NCBI GenBank assembly: GCA_964017235.1
Contig: OZ024928.1
Coordinates: 79,293,566-79,357,565 of the forward strand
Direction of reading: 5' to 3'
Origin: Sabellastarte sp. h YS-2021
Taxonomy: Eukaryota; Annelida; Polychaeta; Sabellida; Sabellidae
Length of the DNA stretch: 64,000 bases
This document shows, in pieces, positions 1 through 9,840 of the stretch (positions are counted from its first letter, which is position 1; each line of letters begins with the position of its first letter). Under the pieces are notes generated by a model. That model saw nothing but the letters and a program-made list of their open reading frames with translations, did not search any database and was not told the DNA's origin. Made by a program: the position numbers and the translations under genes.

Positions 1-61
1 AGCACAGGCAATCTGCAAACCCAGTTTTAAACCCAAGGAATTCCCAAGAGGTTTTATTATG
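1..61. other. Unique sequence before family D
   Basis: About 60 bases of non-repetitive sequence. If the exon at 10483 belongs to a gene coming from the left, this is probably intron, but nothing here shows it directly. Confidence 0.3.
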
Positions 62-82
62 TCCACCCCCCTGGGGGGTGGA
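62..82. repeat. Right-end palindrome of family D element
   Basis: A near-perfect 21-base palindrome with arms TCCACCCCC and GGGGGTGGA around a one- to three-base centre. An 11-base piece of it (ATGTCCACCCC, 59-69) recurs inverted at 9814-9824, where another small hairpin sits. I read the two as the ends of one repeat element lying in minus orientation. Confidence 0.6.
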
Positions 83-469
83 TATATTATTTTTGCTTTT
101 TCCGCCGTCCGATGTCCGGCGCCCGATGTCCGGCGTCACGCATGGTTTCCGCTCATTTAAAGGAAAAGTATTAGAGCTATTGTCACCAAATTTGGTATGC
201 AGGCTTATTGGGTCAGTAGCTTGCTTGGGATTGCTTTTGGCTGTTGTACCTCTTTTGCTTACTGAGTAATACTTAAGTACAGCTATCTTCAGTACCCATT
301 GGTTTCCGTGCATTTAAGCCAAAATAATTAAAGATATTTTACTACAATTTTGAATACAAGATTGTTATGTCCATAGCTCGCTTGGTATTGCATTTGGTAC
401 TGATAGCTTTGTCAGTACATGAGTAATAGCCATTTAGGTACTTCATTGTGTATTTTCAGTACTACTTTT

Positions 470-845
470 GAGTAATTTGCTAATATCTCAGAAACCGTAA
501 GAGATAGAGCAATTTCGACAGAATTTTTGACCCACAGGGTAGTAGAAAAGTATTCTAACAAAATTTTAAAAAATTTCAATTTTCGCCACTTTTGGCGGCC
601 ATCTTAATTTTTTGCGAAAAATGAAAGAATCTTAATATCTCGGAAACCGTAAGAGATAGAGCGATTTCGACACAATTTTTGACTCACAGGGTAGTAGAAG
701 AGTATTCTGTACAAAATTGAAAATTTTCAATTTTCGCCACTTTTGGCGGCCATCTTGAATTTTTGCGAAAAATGAAAAAATCTTAATATCTCAGAAACCG
801 TAAGAGATAGAGCGATTTGGACAGAATTTTTGACTCACAGGGTAG
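470..845 (-). repeat. Family D tandem array, part 1
   Basis: Three copies of a roughly 150-base monomer. Each has the segment whose reverse complement is CTTACGGTTTCCGAGATAT or a close variant, the piece GAGATAGAGCGATTTCGACA, a conserved CACAGGGTAGTA and a stretch with TTTTGGCGGCCATCTT. The array stops inside a monomer at 845, where the LTR retrotransposon begins. Confidence 0.8.
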
Positions 846-1857
846 TGTTACGGTCACGGGCAAGCACGGTAGCAATTACCGGTTGTCTTTAAGTTGTAAC
901 AGAAAAAGCAAAAAGTTAAACTTAACAAATTTATTTAGCGATTAACAATAATGATTACAGTCAACTGGTATGCCCTTAACTAAGCACAACAATACAATAA
1001 CAAGATCTAGCTGACCTGACCACTGAGATTAAGAGTAAGTTTATCCGCCGTATCCCGCAATCTGTTCTGTAATCCGTCCTGTGGTATATTCTGCGATCTG
1101 TCCAATGTCCTGTGGTCTGTCCCGTGATCTGTCCAGCGTTCACTCGCACACAGATATCTATATCCTGTGACCCGTCCCACACTCAACAACACAAAAGGTG
1201 CTTGTCCTGCTATCCTTTATATATCCAGTCACGCAGAAGGTCTGTCTGGAGATTTTTAGAGAGTTAACACAATTGTACTGTCTACTCCAAGATATGGACA
1301 ATGTCCAAGATGCAGTAAATCCACTCTCTGTTATATAACTGTACAATATCCAAAAATATCCAAAGTGCAATAAATCTGTCCAGACAATGTATCTAGTTCA
1401 CTCCAGTAAAAGTTCACAGCAACACAAGTTATATTATATTTCAAAACACAATAGCTCTCCTTATAGCCAGCGAATACAAAGTTCTTTTGTGGTCAGATGT
1501 ACATTCCTTATATACATCCACAGATTTCTCTGGAATTGTACAGAACCAACTCAGAAAAGCTTGAACCATCTAGGCTAAAGGAGGAAGTTCTAGAAACTAC
1601 TGGTAATTGGGTTTCCCCAAATCTAACATAACCACTGAGGGGGGGATTTCCCCCAGTCTGTGAACAGATCAATAAACACTAAAACACAAAAGTCAATAAC
1701 TCCCTTACTTTAAATGTCAACACACAAAAAGAACCAACAACACAATTATCTTTTATGACAATGTATAAACATAAAGCTTAAATTAAACAATGCACTAATA
1801 TAGTGCCTAATATATGTAATATACAATGTACTAATATAGTGTCCAATATATGTAACA
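846..1857 (-). repeat. 3' LTR of the Gmr1-type element
   Basis: 1012 bases, matching 6938-7949 apart from about two substitutions. The plus-strand reading starts TGTTACGGTCACGGGC and ends TATATGTAACA. Its last 65 bases hold an imperfect tandem duplication of ACTAATATAGTGCC plus AATATATGTAA. Short frames inside (976-1578) occur identically in both LTRs and are not genes. Confidence 0.95.
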
Positions 1858-1868
1858 CCTCCCCCCTT
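1858..1868 (-). other. Polypurine tract
   Basis: On the minus strand AAGGGGGGAGG directly abuts the 3' LTR. This is the usual place and composition for the plus-strand primer of reverse transcription. Confidence 0.85.
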
Positions 1869-2041
1869 AAAGAAAAATTTTGGAAGCCAAGGAGTTACAA
1901 AATTTTACAAGAGATTTTTACCAGGTATATATACACAGGTAATAACTTTTTTACGAAACATATTTATCTAAATACAAAAGTAAAATTAGTACCATGTATA
2001 ACCTTTACAAACTTACTAATTACAGGTATATAAATTACAAT
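1869..2041 (-). other. Untranslated spacer of the Gmr1-type element
   Basis: 173 AT-rich bases between the stop codon of the polyprotein and the polypurine tract. No frame of any length on the element's strand, so no room for an env gene. Confidence 0.7.
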
Positions 2042-5000
2042 TTAACTACAGCTTCTGGACAGGGCGTCCGCACAGATATTATCCTTTCCTTTAACATGTT
2101 CTATTTGAAGATTGTGTTCTTGCAACATTAAACTCCAGTTCAATAATCTTCTATTTTTGTTTTTCATTTTGTGCAAGAAGACTAGTGGATTGTGATCTGT
2201 GTATACAACGGTGGGTTTTGATGATGAAGATATGTATATGTCAAAATGCTGGATGGCCAAAATGAGTGCTAAACATTCTTTTTCTATTGTAGAGTAGTTC
2301 TTTTGATGAACATTAAATTTTTTTGAAAAATAGCAGATGGGATGTTCAATATCTTCATTATCACATTGCAGTAAAACTGCACCTGCACCCACATCACTGG
2401 CGTCTACAGCCAGCCGGAAAGGTTTACTGAAGTCCGGAGCAGTTAGTACGGGCTCTAAACAGAGAAGGTTCTTTACTTTGTCAAATGATTTTTGACAAGT
2501 CTCTGACCAGTGATATTTTACATTCTTTTTCAGTAGCTCAGTCAGTGGAGCAGTGACTTCTGAAAAGTTTTTGCAAAATTTTCTATAATATCCTGCCATT
2601 CCAAGGAACCTCATTAAGCTTTTCTTATTTTCAGGAACGGGGTAGTCAATGATGCTTTTGACTTTGGCTTTGATTGGTGTCACAACTCCATGACCTACTA
2701 CATGCCCTAAGTAAATAACTTTGGCTTTTACAAAGTCACTCTTTGACAAATTTACAGTGAGGTTTGCCTCTTTGAGCCGTAACAAGACTTGTTCAAGCCT
2801 TTTTAAATGTTCTTCCCAAGTATCACTAAAGATGACAATATCATCCACATACACTTCAACACCTTCTAAGTCTTTTAAACATATATTCATTAGTCTTTGA
2901 AATGTGGCTTGGGAGTTCTTCATGCCAAATGGCATTACCTTGTACTGATATAGACCATCAGGGGTCACGAAGGCTGATATTTCTTTGGCCCGCTCAGTAA
3001 GAGGCACACACCAATATCCTTTCAGTAAATCACACTTTGTGATGTATTTGGCATTGCCAATCTGATCAATACAGTCTTCCATCCTTGGGATAGGGAAGGA
3101 ATCCGTTTTACTCAAAACATTGACTTTTCTGTAGTCAGTGCAATATCTGATTGAACCGTCTGGTTTCGGGACCAAAACACAAGGAGATGCCCAACTACTT
3201 TGACTTGGTTCAATTATATCCTTTTCTAGCATGTACTGCACTTCCTGCCTTAATTTTTCGAGTTTCATAGGATTTACCCGATACGGATGCTGTTTGATCG
3301 GACGGGCATCGCCGACATCGACATCATGCATGAGTATATTTGTCCTATTAGGGGCATTTGGGAACACTGACTTATACTTTAAGAGCAATTCAATGAGTGG
3401 AACCCTCTTATCTGGTGGTACATGACTCAATTTGGCTTCCAAATCATCAAGGATCTCAGAATTACTCAACCTAATTTTACATTCAACATCAAGATCAGGA
3501 GTGTCGTCCCATATTTCATGCTCCTGATTACTGTTACTTTCTATGTTACAGTCAGTAACCATAACAGGTTTTTTCACACCCCTTTCAAAGTATGGTTTTA
3601 CCATATTTACATGACATAGTTGGGTTGACTTTCTTCTGTCCGGGGTTTCAATGATATAGTCCAGGTCACCTACTCTCTTTAACACTTTGTATGGCCCGTG
3701 ATATCTGGCCTGTAACGTATTTCCCTGGACAGGTAGTAACACTAAAACCTTGTCACCTGGTTTGAAAGTACGGTTTTGCGACTTCCTATCGTAAAGCATC
3801 TTCATTTTTGACTGAGAATTTTTCAAATTTTGTTGCGCCAGCTCACAAGCCTTCTTCAACTTATCTCTGAACTTTGAAACATAATCTAACAGATTTAGGC
3901 TCTCGGTGTTCTCAGATAACCAATTTTCCTTCAACAGCTTGAGAGGACCACGGACTGAATGGCCAAAGACCAACTCAAAGGGACTAAAGCCTAAAGACTC
4001 TTGAACAGACTCTCTAACTGCAAACAATAATAAGCTGATGCCTTCATCCCAATCTTTTTCATTGTCTAAACAATATGTCCTAATCATATTCTTCAAAGTG
4101 GAATGGAACCTTTCAAGTGCACCTTGGGATTCTGGGTGATAAGCACTAGATTTGATCTGTTTGGCACCTAACTGAAATACAACCTGTTGAAATAGTCCCA
4201 ACATAAAATTTGACCCTTGATCTGACTGGATCTCTTTTGGTAAGCCAACTAGAGTAAAGAAATTAACCAGAGCTTTTGAGATTTTGGGAGCTGTTATGTT
4301 GGTCAATGGTATGGCTTCGGGAAATCTGGTTGAGGCGCACATGATGGTCAAAAGGTATTGACTTCTGGATTTAGTTTTTGGTAAGGGACCTACACAGTCA
4401 ATTATCACTTTGCTAAATGGTTCCTCAAATGCTGGAATGGGTTTGAGAGGAGCTACAGGAATTTTTTGGTTTGGCTTTCCTACCATTTGACAAATGTGAC
4501 AAGTCTTGCAAAATTCTGCCACACAGTGCCGAATTTGAGGCCAATAGAAATGTTTGGTTATTTTGTTGTAAGTTTTGTTGATGCCTAAATGGCCACCCAT
4601 TGGAGACTCATGGGCCAATTTCAGTATCTCTCTTTGGTACACTTTTGGCACAACAATCTGGTGTACTACTGACCATTCTTCAGATGCAGGGACATTTGGT
4701 GGCCTCCACTTTCGCATAAGCACACCATTTCTGACATAATAGCCTACAGGGACCTTATCTAGCTCTACTGGTGGCAAGACCAACTTGAATAAAGGAGCTA
4801 ATTCAGGGTCATTTTCCTGCTCTGAAATCAATTTTGATTTTGAAAGCGATACATCTTGACAGTCAATTGAGTCTTGTTTTTCAGAATCTACCCTGGCCTT
4901 GGGATTTGTATCACTAGAATTCTGCACATCATGGTCATAGTTGTTTAAGAATGTATCTGACAAATCAACTAATACATCTGTAGATTGTTTACAATCTTTT

Positions 5001-6826
5001 GGTTCTTCTTGGGCCTTTTTGGCCATAGCTCGAGTCACAGCACAGGAGGGAAAAATACCAGGAATAACCTCTTCTAATTTCTCAGTGCTAACCAAAGTGA
5101 TCGGCTTAGAAGTAACCTTAGGATCAGCAACTACCTTTCCACCTGCAAGATCATTTCCCAACAACAAAGATACCCCTTTAATGGGTAAAGTGGGCCTGGT
5201 ACCCACAACAACAGAACCAGCAACTAAGTCTGATACTAACTTGACCTTATGCAAGGGAACGTTCACACAGCCTCCTTCAATACCTTGAGCAATGACACTC
5301 TCACCAGTAGATGTGCTTACACTCAATGGCAATACACCTTCTAAAAGTAAGGACTGAGTAGCTCCAGTGTCTCTTAATATCTTAATGGGGACCTGACTGG
5401 AACTACTTTCCAAGGATACAAAACCCTCAGACACAAAAGGTTTGAACTCTTCCCTAATAATCTCAGACTTGTCTAAACCAATACTAGACTCTGCTCTATT
5501 GGGATTTGAACGCCAGTTAGACTTGCTAGACACAAAGGCGTTGGGCGTTGCCTCCTTTTCTCTTCTCTTCTTTAAGAGCCAACAGTCAGACATAACATGC
5601 CCAGGTTTCTTACAATAGTGGCAAACAGGAGCAAAGGATCTGGGTTTCCTATCCTTACTCATAGTCTGATTTGAGGTTTGACCCTTATCTGAACTCTTTT
5701 CTGGAGCTACATTTTCAGATTTCTTTCCTATTTCTGGATAAGACTTTTTAGCAGGACCAAAGGACTTATTCTTGTTGAAAGTGGACTTGTGAGTTAGCGC
5801 ATAATCATCAGCATAAGCTGCTGCTTTTGCCAAATTTTCAACTTTCTGTTCATCTAGATAGGTTTTAATGTCATCACGAACACACCTTTTGAACTCTTCA
5901 ATCAAAATAACTTGCCTAAGTTTTTCAAAGTCTGTACCTACTTCCCTAGAATTACACCATCTGTCAAAGTACACTTCTTTCTCATGGGCAAATTCAACAT
6001 GAGTTTGACTTTCTTGTTTACGATAATTTCTGAATTTTTGACGATATGCTTCTGGTACCAACTCATATGCTTTCAAAATAGCATTTTTGACAGAGTTATA
6101 GTCCACACATTCAGAAATTGGCAAAGCCGTGTATGCCTCCTGGGCCTTTCCCCTCAAAACACTTTGCAGCAATAAAGGCCACTGGTCTATAGGCCATTTC
6201 AAATTTTGAGCTACTCTTTCAAAGTGTTGAAAGTACTTATCGACCTCTGACTCATTAAAAGGTGGTACCAGTCGCACATTTTTCCCCAGATCAAATTTAG
6301 TAGCAATGGACTCTTCATGGGCAATTCGACGAGCATTGAGTTCTAAAGCTCTCATTTCTCTTTCATGTTTAAGTGCACGCTCTTCCTTTTGAGCTTCAAG
6401 CTCTTCTTTTCGCTGTTGAGCCTCAAGCTCTTCTTTTCGTTGTTGAGCTTCAAGCTCTTCTTTTCGTTGTTGAGCTTGAGTTTCAAGCTCTTCTTTTCGT
6501 TGTTGAGCTTCAAGCTCTTCTTTTCGTTGTTGAGCTTCAAGCTCTTTAAGTCTTAACTCTCTTTCAATTTCTAATCGCCTGATCTCATATTGCCCAGAAG
6601 GTTCCATCGGTAGAGGCTTATACACTTCTAAACAACTATCAGGTAAAACATCTTCATCAACCAACTGTTCAACAATAAGCCTTTTAAGTTCATGTTTACG
6701 TGTTGACCTTTTCACCTGTAACTGTAATTCTTGTGCTATTTGCATTAACATATCTTTCTTAAAAGTTTCTAGAACTTCCATAGATGGTGACTGTACAAAC
6801 TCTTTAGCACTAGCCATTTTGAGCAC
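2042..6826 (-). CDS. Gag-Pol polyprotein, Gmr1-type (PR-IN-RT-RNase H order)
   Basis: A single 1594-residue frame that makes the particle and copies and inserts the element. Residues 85-155 are a charged helix built on repeats of QQRKEELEA. Residues 185-350 are a capsid region. A CX2CX4HX4C zinc knuckle lies at 402-415. The protease has DTGAT at 486-490. Integrase covers about 725-1085: H739, H746, C773 and C776 form the zinc site; D810, D869 and E905 are the catalytic triad (35 residues between the last two); a GPY module is near 1044. Reverse transcriptase covers about 1150-1400, with D1266 and YVDD at 1326-1329. RNase H covers about 1465-1594, with D1475, E1515, D1544 and D1587. All key residues are present, so the copy looks competent. 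Gag and Pol are in one frame, so any Gag/Pol ratio control must be post-translational or by another route. The first ATG is used; a second Met lies three codons on. Confidence 0.95.
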   Translation of the reverse strand: MLKMASAKEFVQSPSMEVLETFKKDMLMQIAQELQLQVKRSTRKHELKRLIVEQLVDEDVLPDSCLEVYKPLPMEPSGQYEIRRLEIERELRLKELEAQQRKEELEAQQRKEELETQAQQRKEELEAQQRKEELEAQQRKEELEAQKEERALKHEREMRALELNARRIAHEESIATKFDLGKNVRLVPPFNESEVDKYFQHFERVAQNLKWPIDQWPLLLQSVLRGKAQEAYTALPISECVDYNSVKNAILKAYELVPEAYRQKFRNYRKQESQTHVEFAHEKEVYFDRWCNSREVGTDFEKLRQVILIEEFKRCVRDDIKTYLDEQKVENLAKAAAYADDYALTHKSTFNKNKSFGPAKKSYPEIGKKSENVAPEKSSDKGQTSNQTMSKDRKPRSFAPVCHYCKKPGHVMSDCWLLKKRREKEATPNAFVSSKSNWRSNPNRAESSIGLDKSEIIREEFKPFVSEGFVSLESSSSQVPIKILRDTGATQSLLLEGVLPLSVSTSTGESVIAQGIEGGCVNVPLHKVKLVSDLVAGSVVVGTRPTLPIKGVSLLLGNDLAGGKVVADPKVTSKPITLVSTEKLEEVIPGIFPSCAVTRAMAKKAQEEPKDCKQSTDVLVDLSDTFLNNYDHDVQNSSDTNPKARVDSEKQDSIDCQDVSLSKSKLISEQENDPELAPLFKLVLPPVELDKVPVGYYVRNGVLMRKWRPPNVPASEEWSVVHQIVVPKVYQREILKLAHESPMGGHLGINKTYNKITKHFYWPQIRHCVAEFCKTCHICQMVGKPNQKIPVAPLKPIPAFEEPFSKVIIDCVGPLPKTKSRSQYLLTIMCASTRFPEAIPLTNITAPKISKALVNFFTLVGLPKEIQSDQGSNFMLGLFQQVVFQLGAKQIKSSAYHPESQGALERFHSTLKNMIRTYCLDNEKDWDEGISLLLFAVRESVQESLGFSPFELVFGHSVRGPLKLLKENWLSENTESLNLLDYVSKFRDKLKKACELAQQNLKNSQSKMKMLYDRKSQNRTFKPGDKVLVLLPVQGNTLQARYHGPYKVLKRVGDLDYIIETPDRRKSTQLCHVNMVKPYFERGVKKPVMVTDCNIESNSNQEHEIWDDTPDLDVECKIRLSNSEILDDLEAKLSHVPPDKRVPLIELLLKYKSVFPNAPNRTNILMHDVDVGDARPIKQHPYRVNPMKLEKLRQEVQYMLEKDIIEPSQSSWASPCVLVPKPDGSIRYCTDYRKVNVLSKTDSFPIPRMEDCIDQIGNAKYITKCDLLKGYWCVPLTERAKEISAFVTPDGLYQYKVMPFGMKNSQATFQRLMNICLKDLEGVEVYVDDIVIFSDTWEEHLKRLEQVLLRLKEANLTVNLSKSDFVKAKVIYLGHVVGHGVVTPIKAKVKSIIDYPVPENKKSLMRFLGMAGYYRKFCKNFSEVTAPLTELLKKNVKYHWSETCQKSFDKVKNLLCLEPVLTAPDFSKPFRLAVDASDVGAGAVLLQCDNEDIEHPICYFSKKFNVHQKNYSTIEKECLALILAIQHFDIYISSSSKPTVVYTDHNPLVFLHKMKNKNRRLLNWSLMLQEHNLQIEHVKGKDNICADALSRSCS

Positions 6827-6912
6827 TGTTGACTGTAACCAATTACTAAATCAAATGGATTTTCAAAATGTTAATTGAACCGTTGATCAAATGGTTGCAA
6901 TCAAATGGTTGG
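6827..6912 (-). other. Leader of the Gmr1-type element
   Basis: Short untranslated stretch between the primer-binding site and the first ATG of the polyprotein. It holds two or three copies of a TCAAATGGTT-like motif on the plus strand. Confidence 0.6.
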
Positions 6913-6930
6913 ATCCCGGACGAGCCCCCA
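6913..6930 (-). other. Primer-binding site, tRNA-Pro type
   Basis: Minus strand TGGGGGCTCGTCCGGGAT, seven bases inside the 5' LTR. This is the same 18-base sequence as the well-known primer-binding site of murine leukaemia virus, which pairs with the 3' end of tRNA-Pro. Minus-strand DNA synthesis would start here. Confidence 0.9.
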
Positions 6931-6937
6931 ATTTTCC

Positions 6938-7949
6938 TGTTACGGTCACGGGCAAGCACGGTAGCAATTACCGGTTGTCTTTAAGTTGTAACAGAAAAAG
7001 CAAAAAGTTAAACTTAACAAATTCATTTAGCGATTAACAATAATGATTACAGTCAACTGGTATGCCCTTAACTAAGCACAACAATACAATAACAAGATCT
7101 AGCTGACCTGACCACTGAGATTAAGAGTAAGTTTATCCGCCGTATCCCGCAATCTGTTCTGTAATCCGTCCTGTGGTATATTCTGCGATCTGTCCAGTGT
7201 CCTGTGGTCTGTCCCGTGATCTGTCCAGCGTTCACTCGCACACAGATATCTATATCCTGTGACCCGTCCCACACTCAACAACACAAAAGGTGCTTGTCCT
7301 GCTATCCTTTATATATCCAGTCACGCAGAAGGTCTGTCTGGAGATTTTTAGAGAGTTAACACAATTGTACTGTCTACTCCAAGATATGGACAATGTCCAA
7401 GATGCAGTAAATCCACTCTCTGTTATATAACTGTACAATATCCAAAAATATCCAAAGTGCAATAAATCTGTCCAGACAATGTATCTAGTTCACTCCAGTA
7501 AAAGTTCACAGCAACACAAGTTATATTATATTTCAAAACACAATAGCTCTCCTTATAGCCAGCGAATACAAAGTTCTTTTGTGGTCAGATGTACATTCCT
7601 TATATACATCCACAGATTTCTCTGGAATTGTACAGAACCAACTCAGAAAAGCTTGAACCATCTAGGCTAAAGGAGGAAGTTCTAGAAACTACTGGTAATT
7701 GGGTTTCCCCAAATCTAACATAACCACTGAGGGGGGGATTTCCCCCAGTCTGTGAACAGATCAATAAACACTAAAACACAAAAGTCAATAACTCCCTTAC
7801 TTTAAATGTCAACACACAAAAAGAACCAACAACACAATTATCTTTTATGACAATGTATAAACATAAAGCTTAAATTAAACAATGCACTAATATAGTGCCT
7901 AATATATGTAATATACAATGTACTAATATAGTGTCCAATATATGTAACA
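6938..7949 (-). repeat. 5' LTR of the Gmr1-type element
   Basis: 1012 bases, the promoter-bearing LTR with respect to the minus-strand polyprotein. Flanked on the outside by the GTAG target duplication at 7950-7953. Near-identity to 846-1857 indicates a young insertion. Confidence 0.95.
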
Positions 7950-9700
7950 GTAGTAGAAAAGTATTCTATACAAAATTAAAAAATTTCAATTTTCGCCACT
8001 TTTGGCGGCCATCTTGAATTTTTGCGAAAAACGAAAAAATCTTAATATCTCAGAAACTGGGTTAATAGCTTGTATGGGATTGCTTTTGGTGATAATAGCT
8101 CTATAGCTAACTGAGTAATAGCTACTTTGCTACTTTTGAGTAGCTCTTTGGTTTCAAGACATTTTAAGGAATGCTATTAAGCCTAGCTTTCTGATATTTG
8201 GTATGGAGGTTCATTGGGTTAATAGCTTGTATGGGATTGCTTTTGGGGGGGAATTGCTTCATAGGTGAGTGAGTAATTAATTAAATAAATGAGTAATTGG
8301 CTATTTTGAATACTGAAAAAGGCAAATGTGCTCATATCTCCTAAACCGTGTGAGATAGAGCGATTTCGTCGAAATTTCGGACCCACAAGGTATCTAAGGA
8401 ATGTACTCTTTGCAATTTTCCAAAAAATTTCCCCTCCCCAAAAATGGCGGCCATTTTGAATTTTCGAATTTTTGCCAAAAATGGCAAAACACAAATTTGC
8501 TTCTATCTCCTTAACCGTGCGAGATAGAGCGATTTCGTCGAAATTTTCGACCCACAGGGTATTTAAGGAATTGCAATTTCCCAAAAATTTTCCCCTCCCC
8601 AATAATGGCGGCCATTTTGAATTTTCGAATTTTTGCCAAAAATGGCAAAACACTAATTTGCTTCTATCTCCTTAACCGTGCGAGATAGAGCGATTTCGGC
8701 AAAATTTTCGACCCACAGGGTATATGACAATTCTACTCTTGCCAATTTAAAAAAAATTTTCCCCTCCCCCAAAATGGCGGCCATTTTGAATATTTGCCAA
8801 AAATGGCAAAACACAAATTTGCTTCTATCTCCTTAACCGTGCGAGATAGAGCGATTTCGTCGAAATTTTCGACCCACAGGGTATCTAAGGAATTGCAATT
8901 TCCCAAAAATTTTCCCCTCCCCAATAATGGCGGCCATTTTGAATTTTAGAATTTTTGCCAAAAATGGCAAAACACTAATTTGCTTCTATCTCCTTAACCG
9001 TGCGAAATTTTCGACCCCCAGGGTATCTGAGCACTGTACTCTTTGCAATTTTAAAAAAATTTTCCCCTCCCCAAAAATGGCAGCCATTTTGAATTTTCGA
9101 ATTTTTGCCAACAATGGCAAAATACAAATTTGCTTCTATCTCCTTAACCATGAGAGATAGAGCGATTTCGTCGCAATTTTCGACCCACAGGGTATCTAAG
9201 GAATGTAATCTTTGCAATTTTCAAAAAAATTTCCCCTCCCCAAAAATGGCGGCCATTTTGAATTTTCGAATTTTGGCCAACAATGGCAAAACACAAATTT
9301 GCTTCTATCTCCTTAACCATGCGAGATAGAGCGATTTCGTCGAAATTTTTGACCCACAGGGTATCTAAGGAATGTAATCTTTGCAATTTTCAAAAAATTT
9401 TCCCCTCCCCAAAAATGGCAGCCATTTTGAATTTTCGAATTTTTACCAACAATGGCAAAGCACAAACTGGCCTTAACTGTGCAAAATAGAGTTATTTCGT
9501 TGAAATTTTCGACCCATAGGGGTATCTAAGAAATGTACTCTTGGCAATTTTCAAAAAAATTTCCTTTTCCCAAAAATGGCGGCCATTTTGAATTTTCAAA
9601 TTTTTGCCAAAAATAGAAAAACAGGAATTTGCTTCTATCTTCTTAACCGTGCAAGATAGAGTGATTTCGTCAAAATTTTCAACCCAACCAATGCAAAAAG
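7950..9700 (-). repeat. Family D tandem array, part 2
   Basis: The array resumes exactly where it was cut (TAGAAAAGTATTC after the target duplication). From about 8330 it continues as nine or ten monomers of roughly 150 bases with CCTTAACCGTGCGAGATAGA, AATGGCGGCCATTTTGAATT and GACCCACAGGGTAT. Between 8060 and 8330 there is a diverged stretch related to 150-480. All reading frames here are made of this repeat. Confidence 0.8.
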
Positions 9701-9840
9701 GCATGAAGCTGAAATAATTTACATCTACACACTAAATATTTAAGCATCATTGATATATTTTACAAATGAAACAGGGTCTTGTAAGACTACTGTACAATTT
9801 GGGCAAGGTTCATGGGGTGGACATTACACATGATAATGTG

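Larger units (their letters stand above)
846..7949 (-). mobile_element. Gmr1-type Ty3/gypsy LTR retrotransposon, apparently complete
   Basis: A 7104-base element read on the minus strand. It has two 1012-base LTRs (TG...CA ends), a primer-binding site, one 1594-codon gag-pol frame, a polypurine tract and a 4-base target duplication GTAG (842-845 and 7950-7953). Reading the two LTRs against each other I find two substitutions (near 933 and near 1111), so the insertion is recent. The frame has no internal stop or shift. The domain order is Gag, protease, integrase, reverse transcriptase, RNase H, with integrase before reverse transcriptase as in Ty1/copia. The reverse transcriptase and the GPY/F-type integrase tail are nevertheless Ty3/gypsy. 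That combination defines the Gmr1 group. There is no env-like frame. Confidence 0.95.
62..9840 (-). mobile_element. Hairpin-ended tandem-repeat element, family D (interrupted)
   Basis: A non-coding element read on the minus strand. The left end is near 9840, with a hairpin (arms ACACAT/ATGTGT, 9826-9841) directly followed by the subterminal motif ATGTCCACCCC (9814-9824). The core is a tandem array, and the right end is the palindrome at 62-82. Without the LTR element inserted at 846-7949 it is about 2.7 kb. No protein is encoded; the short reading frames are by-products of the array. The layout matches that of families A and B in this window. Assignment to Helentron-associated non-autonomous elements is inference from architecture only. 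Confidence 0.5.

Noticed and set aside
976-1578. Short frames within the LTR
   Set aside because: Identical frames recur at 7068-7670 because the LTR is duplicated; no protein features.
2042-6826. Env or chromodomain in the Gmr1-type element
   Set aside because: The frame ends in RNase H just 173 bases before the polypurine tract, and no chromodomain-like segment follows the integrase GPY module.
8219-9704. Several overlapping 60-144 codon frames on both strands
   Set aside because: They are translations of family D monomers and repeat with the array.
9775-9837. Candidate exon (21 codons after an ACAG acceptor) before the exon at 10483
   Set aside because: It overlaps the 11-base motif at 9814-9824 and the hairpin at 9826-9841 that match the end of family D, so it is better explained as mobile-element sequence.
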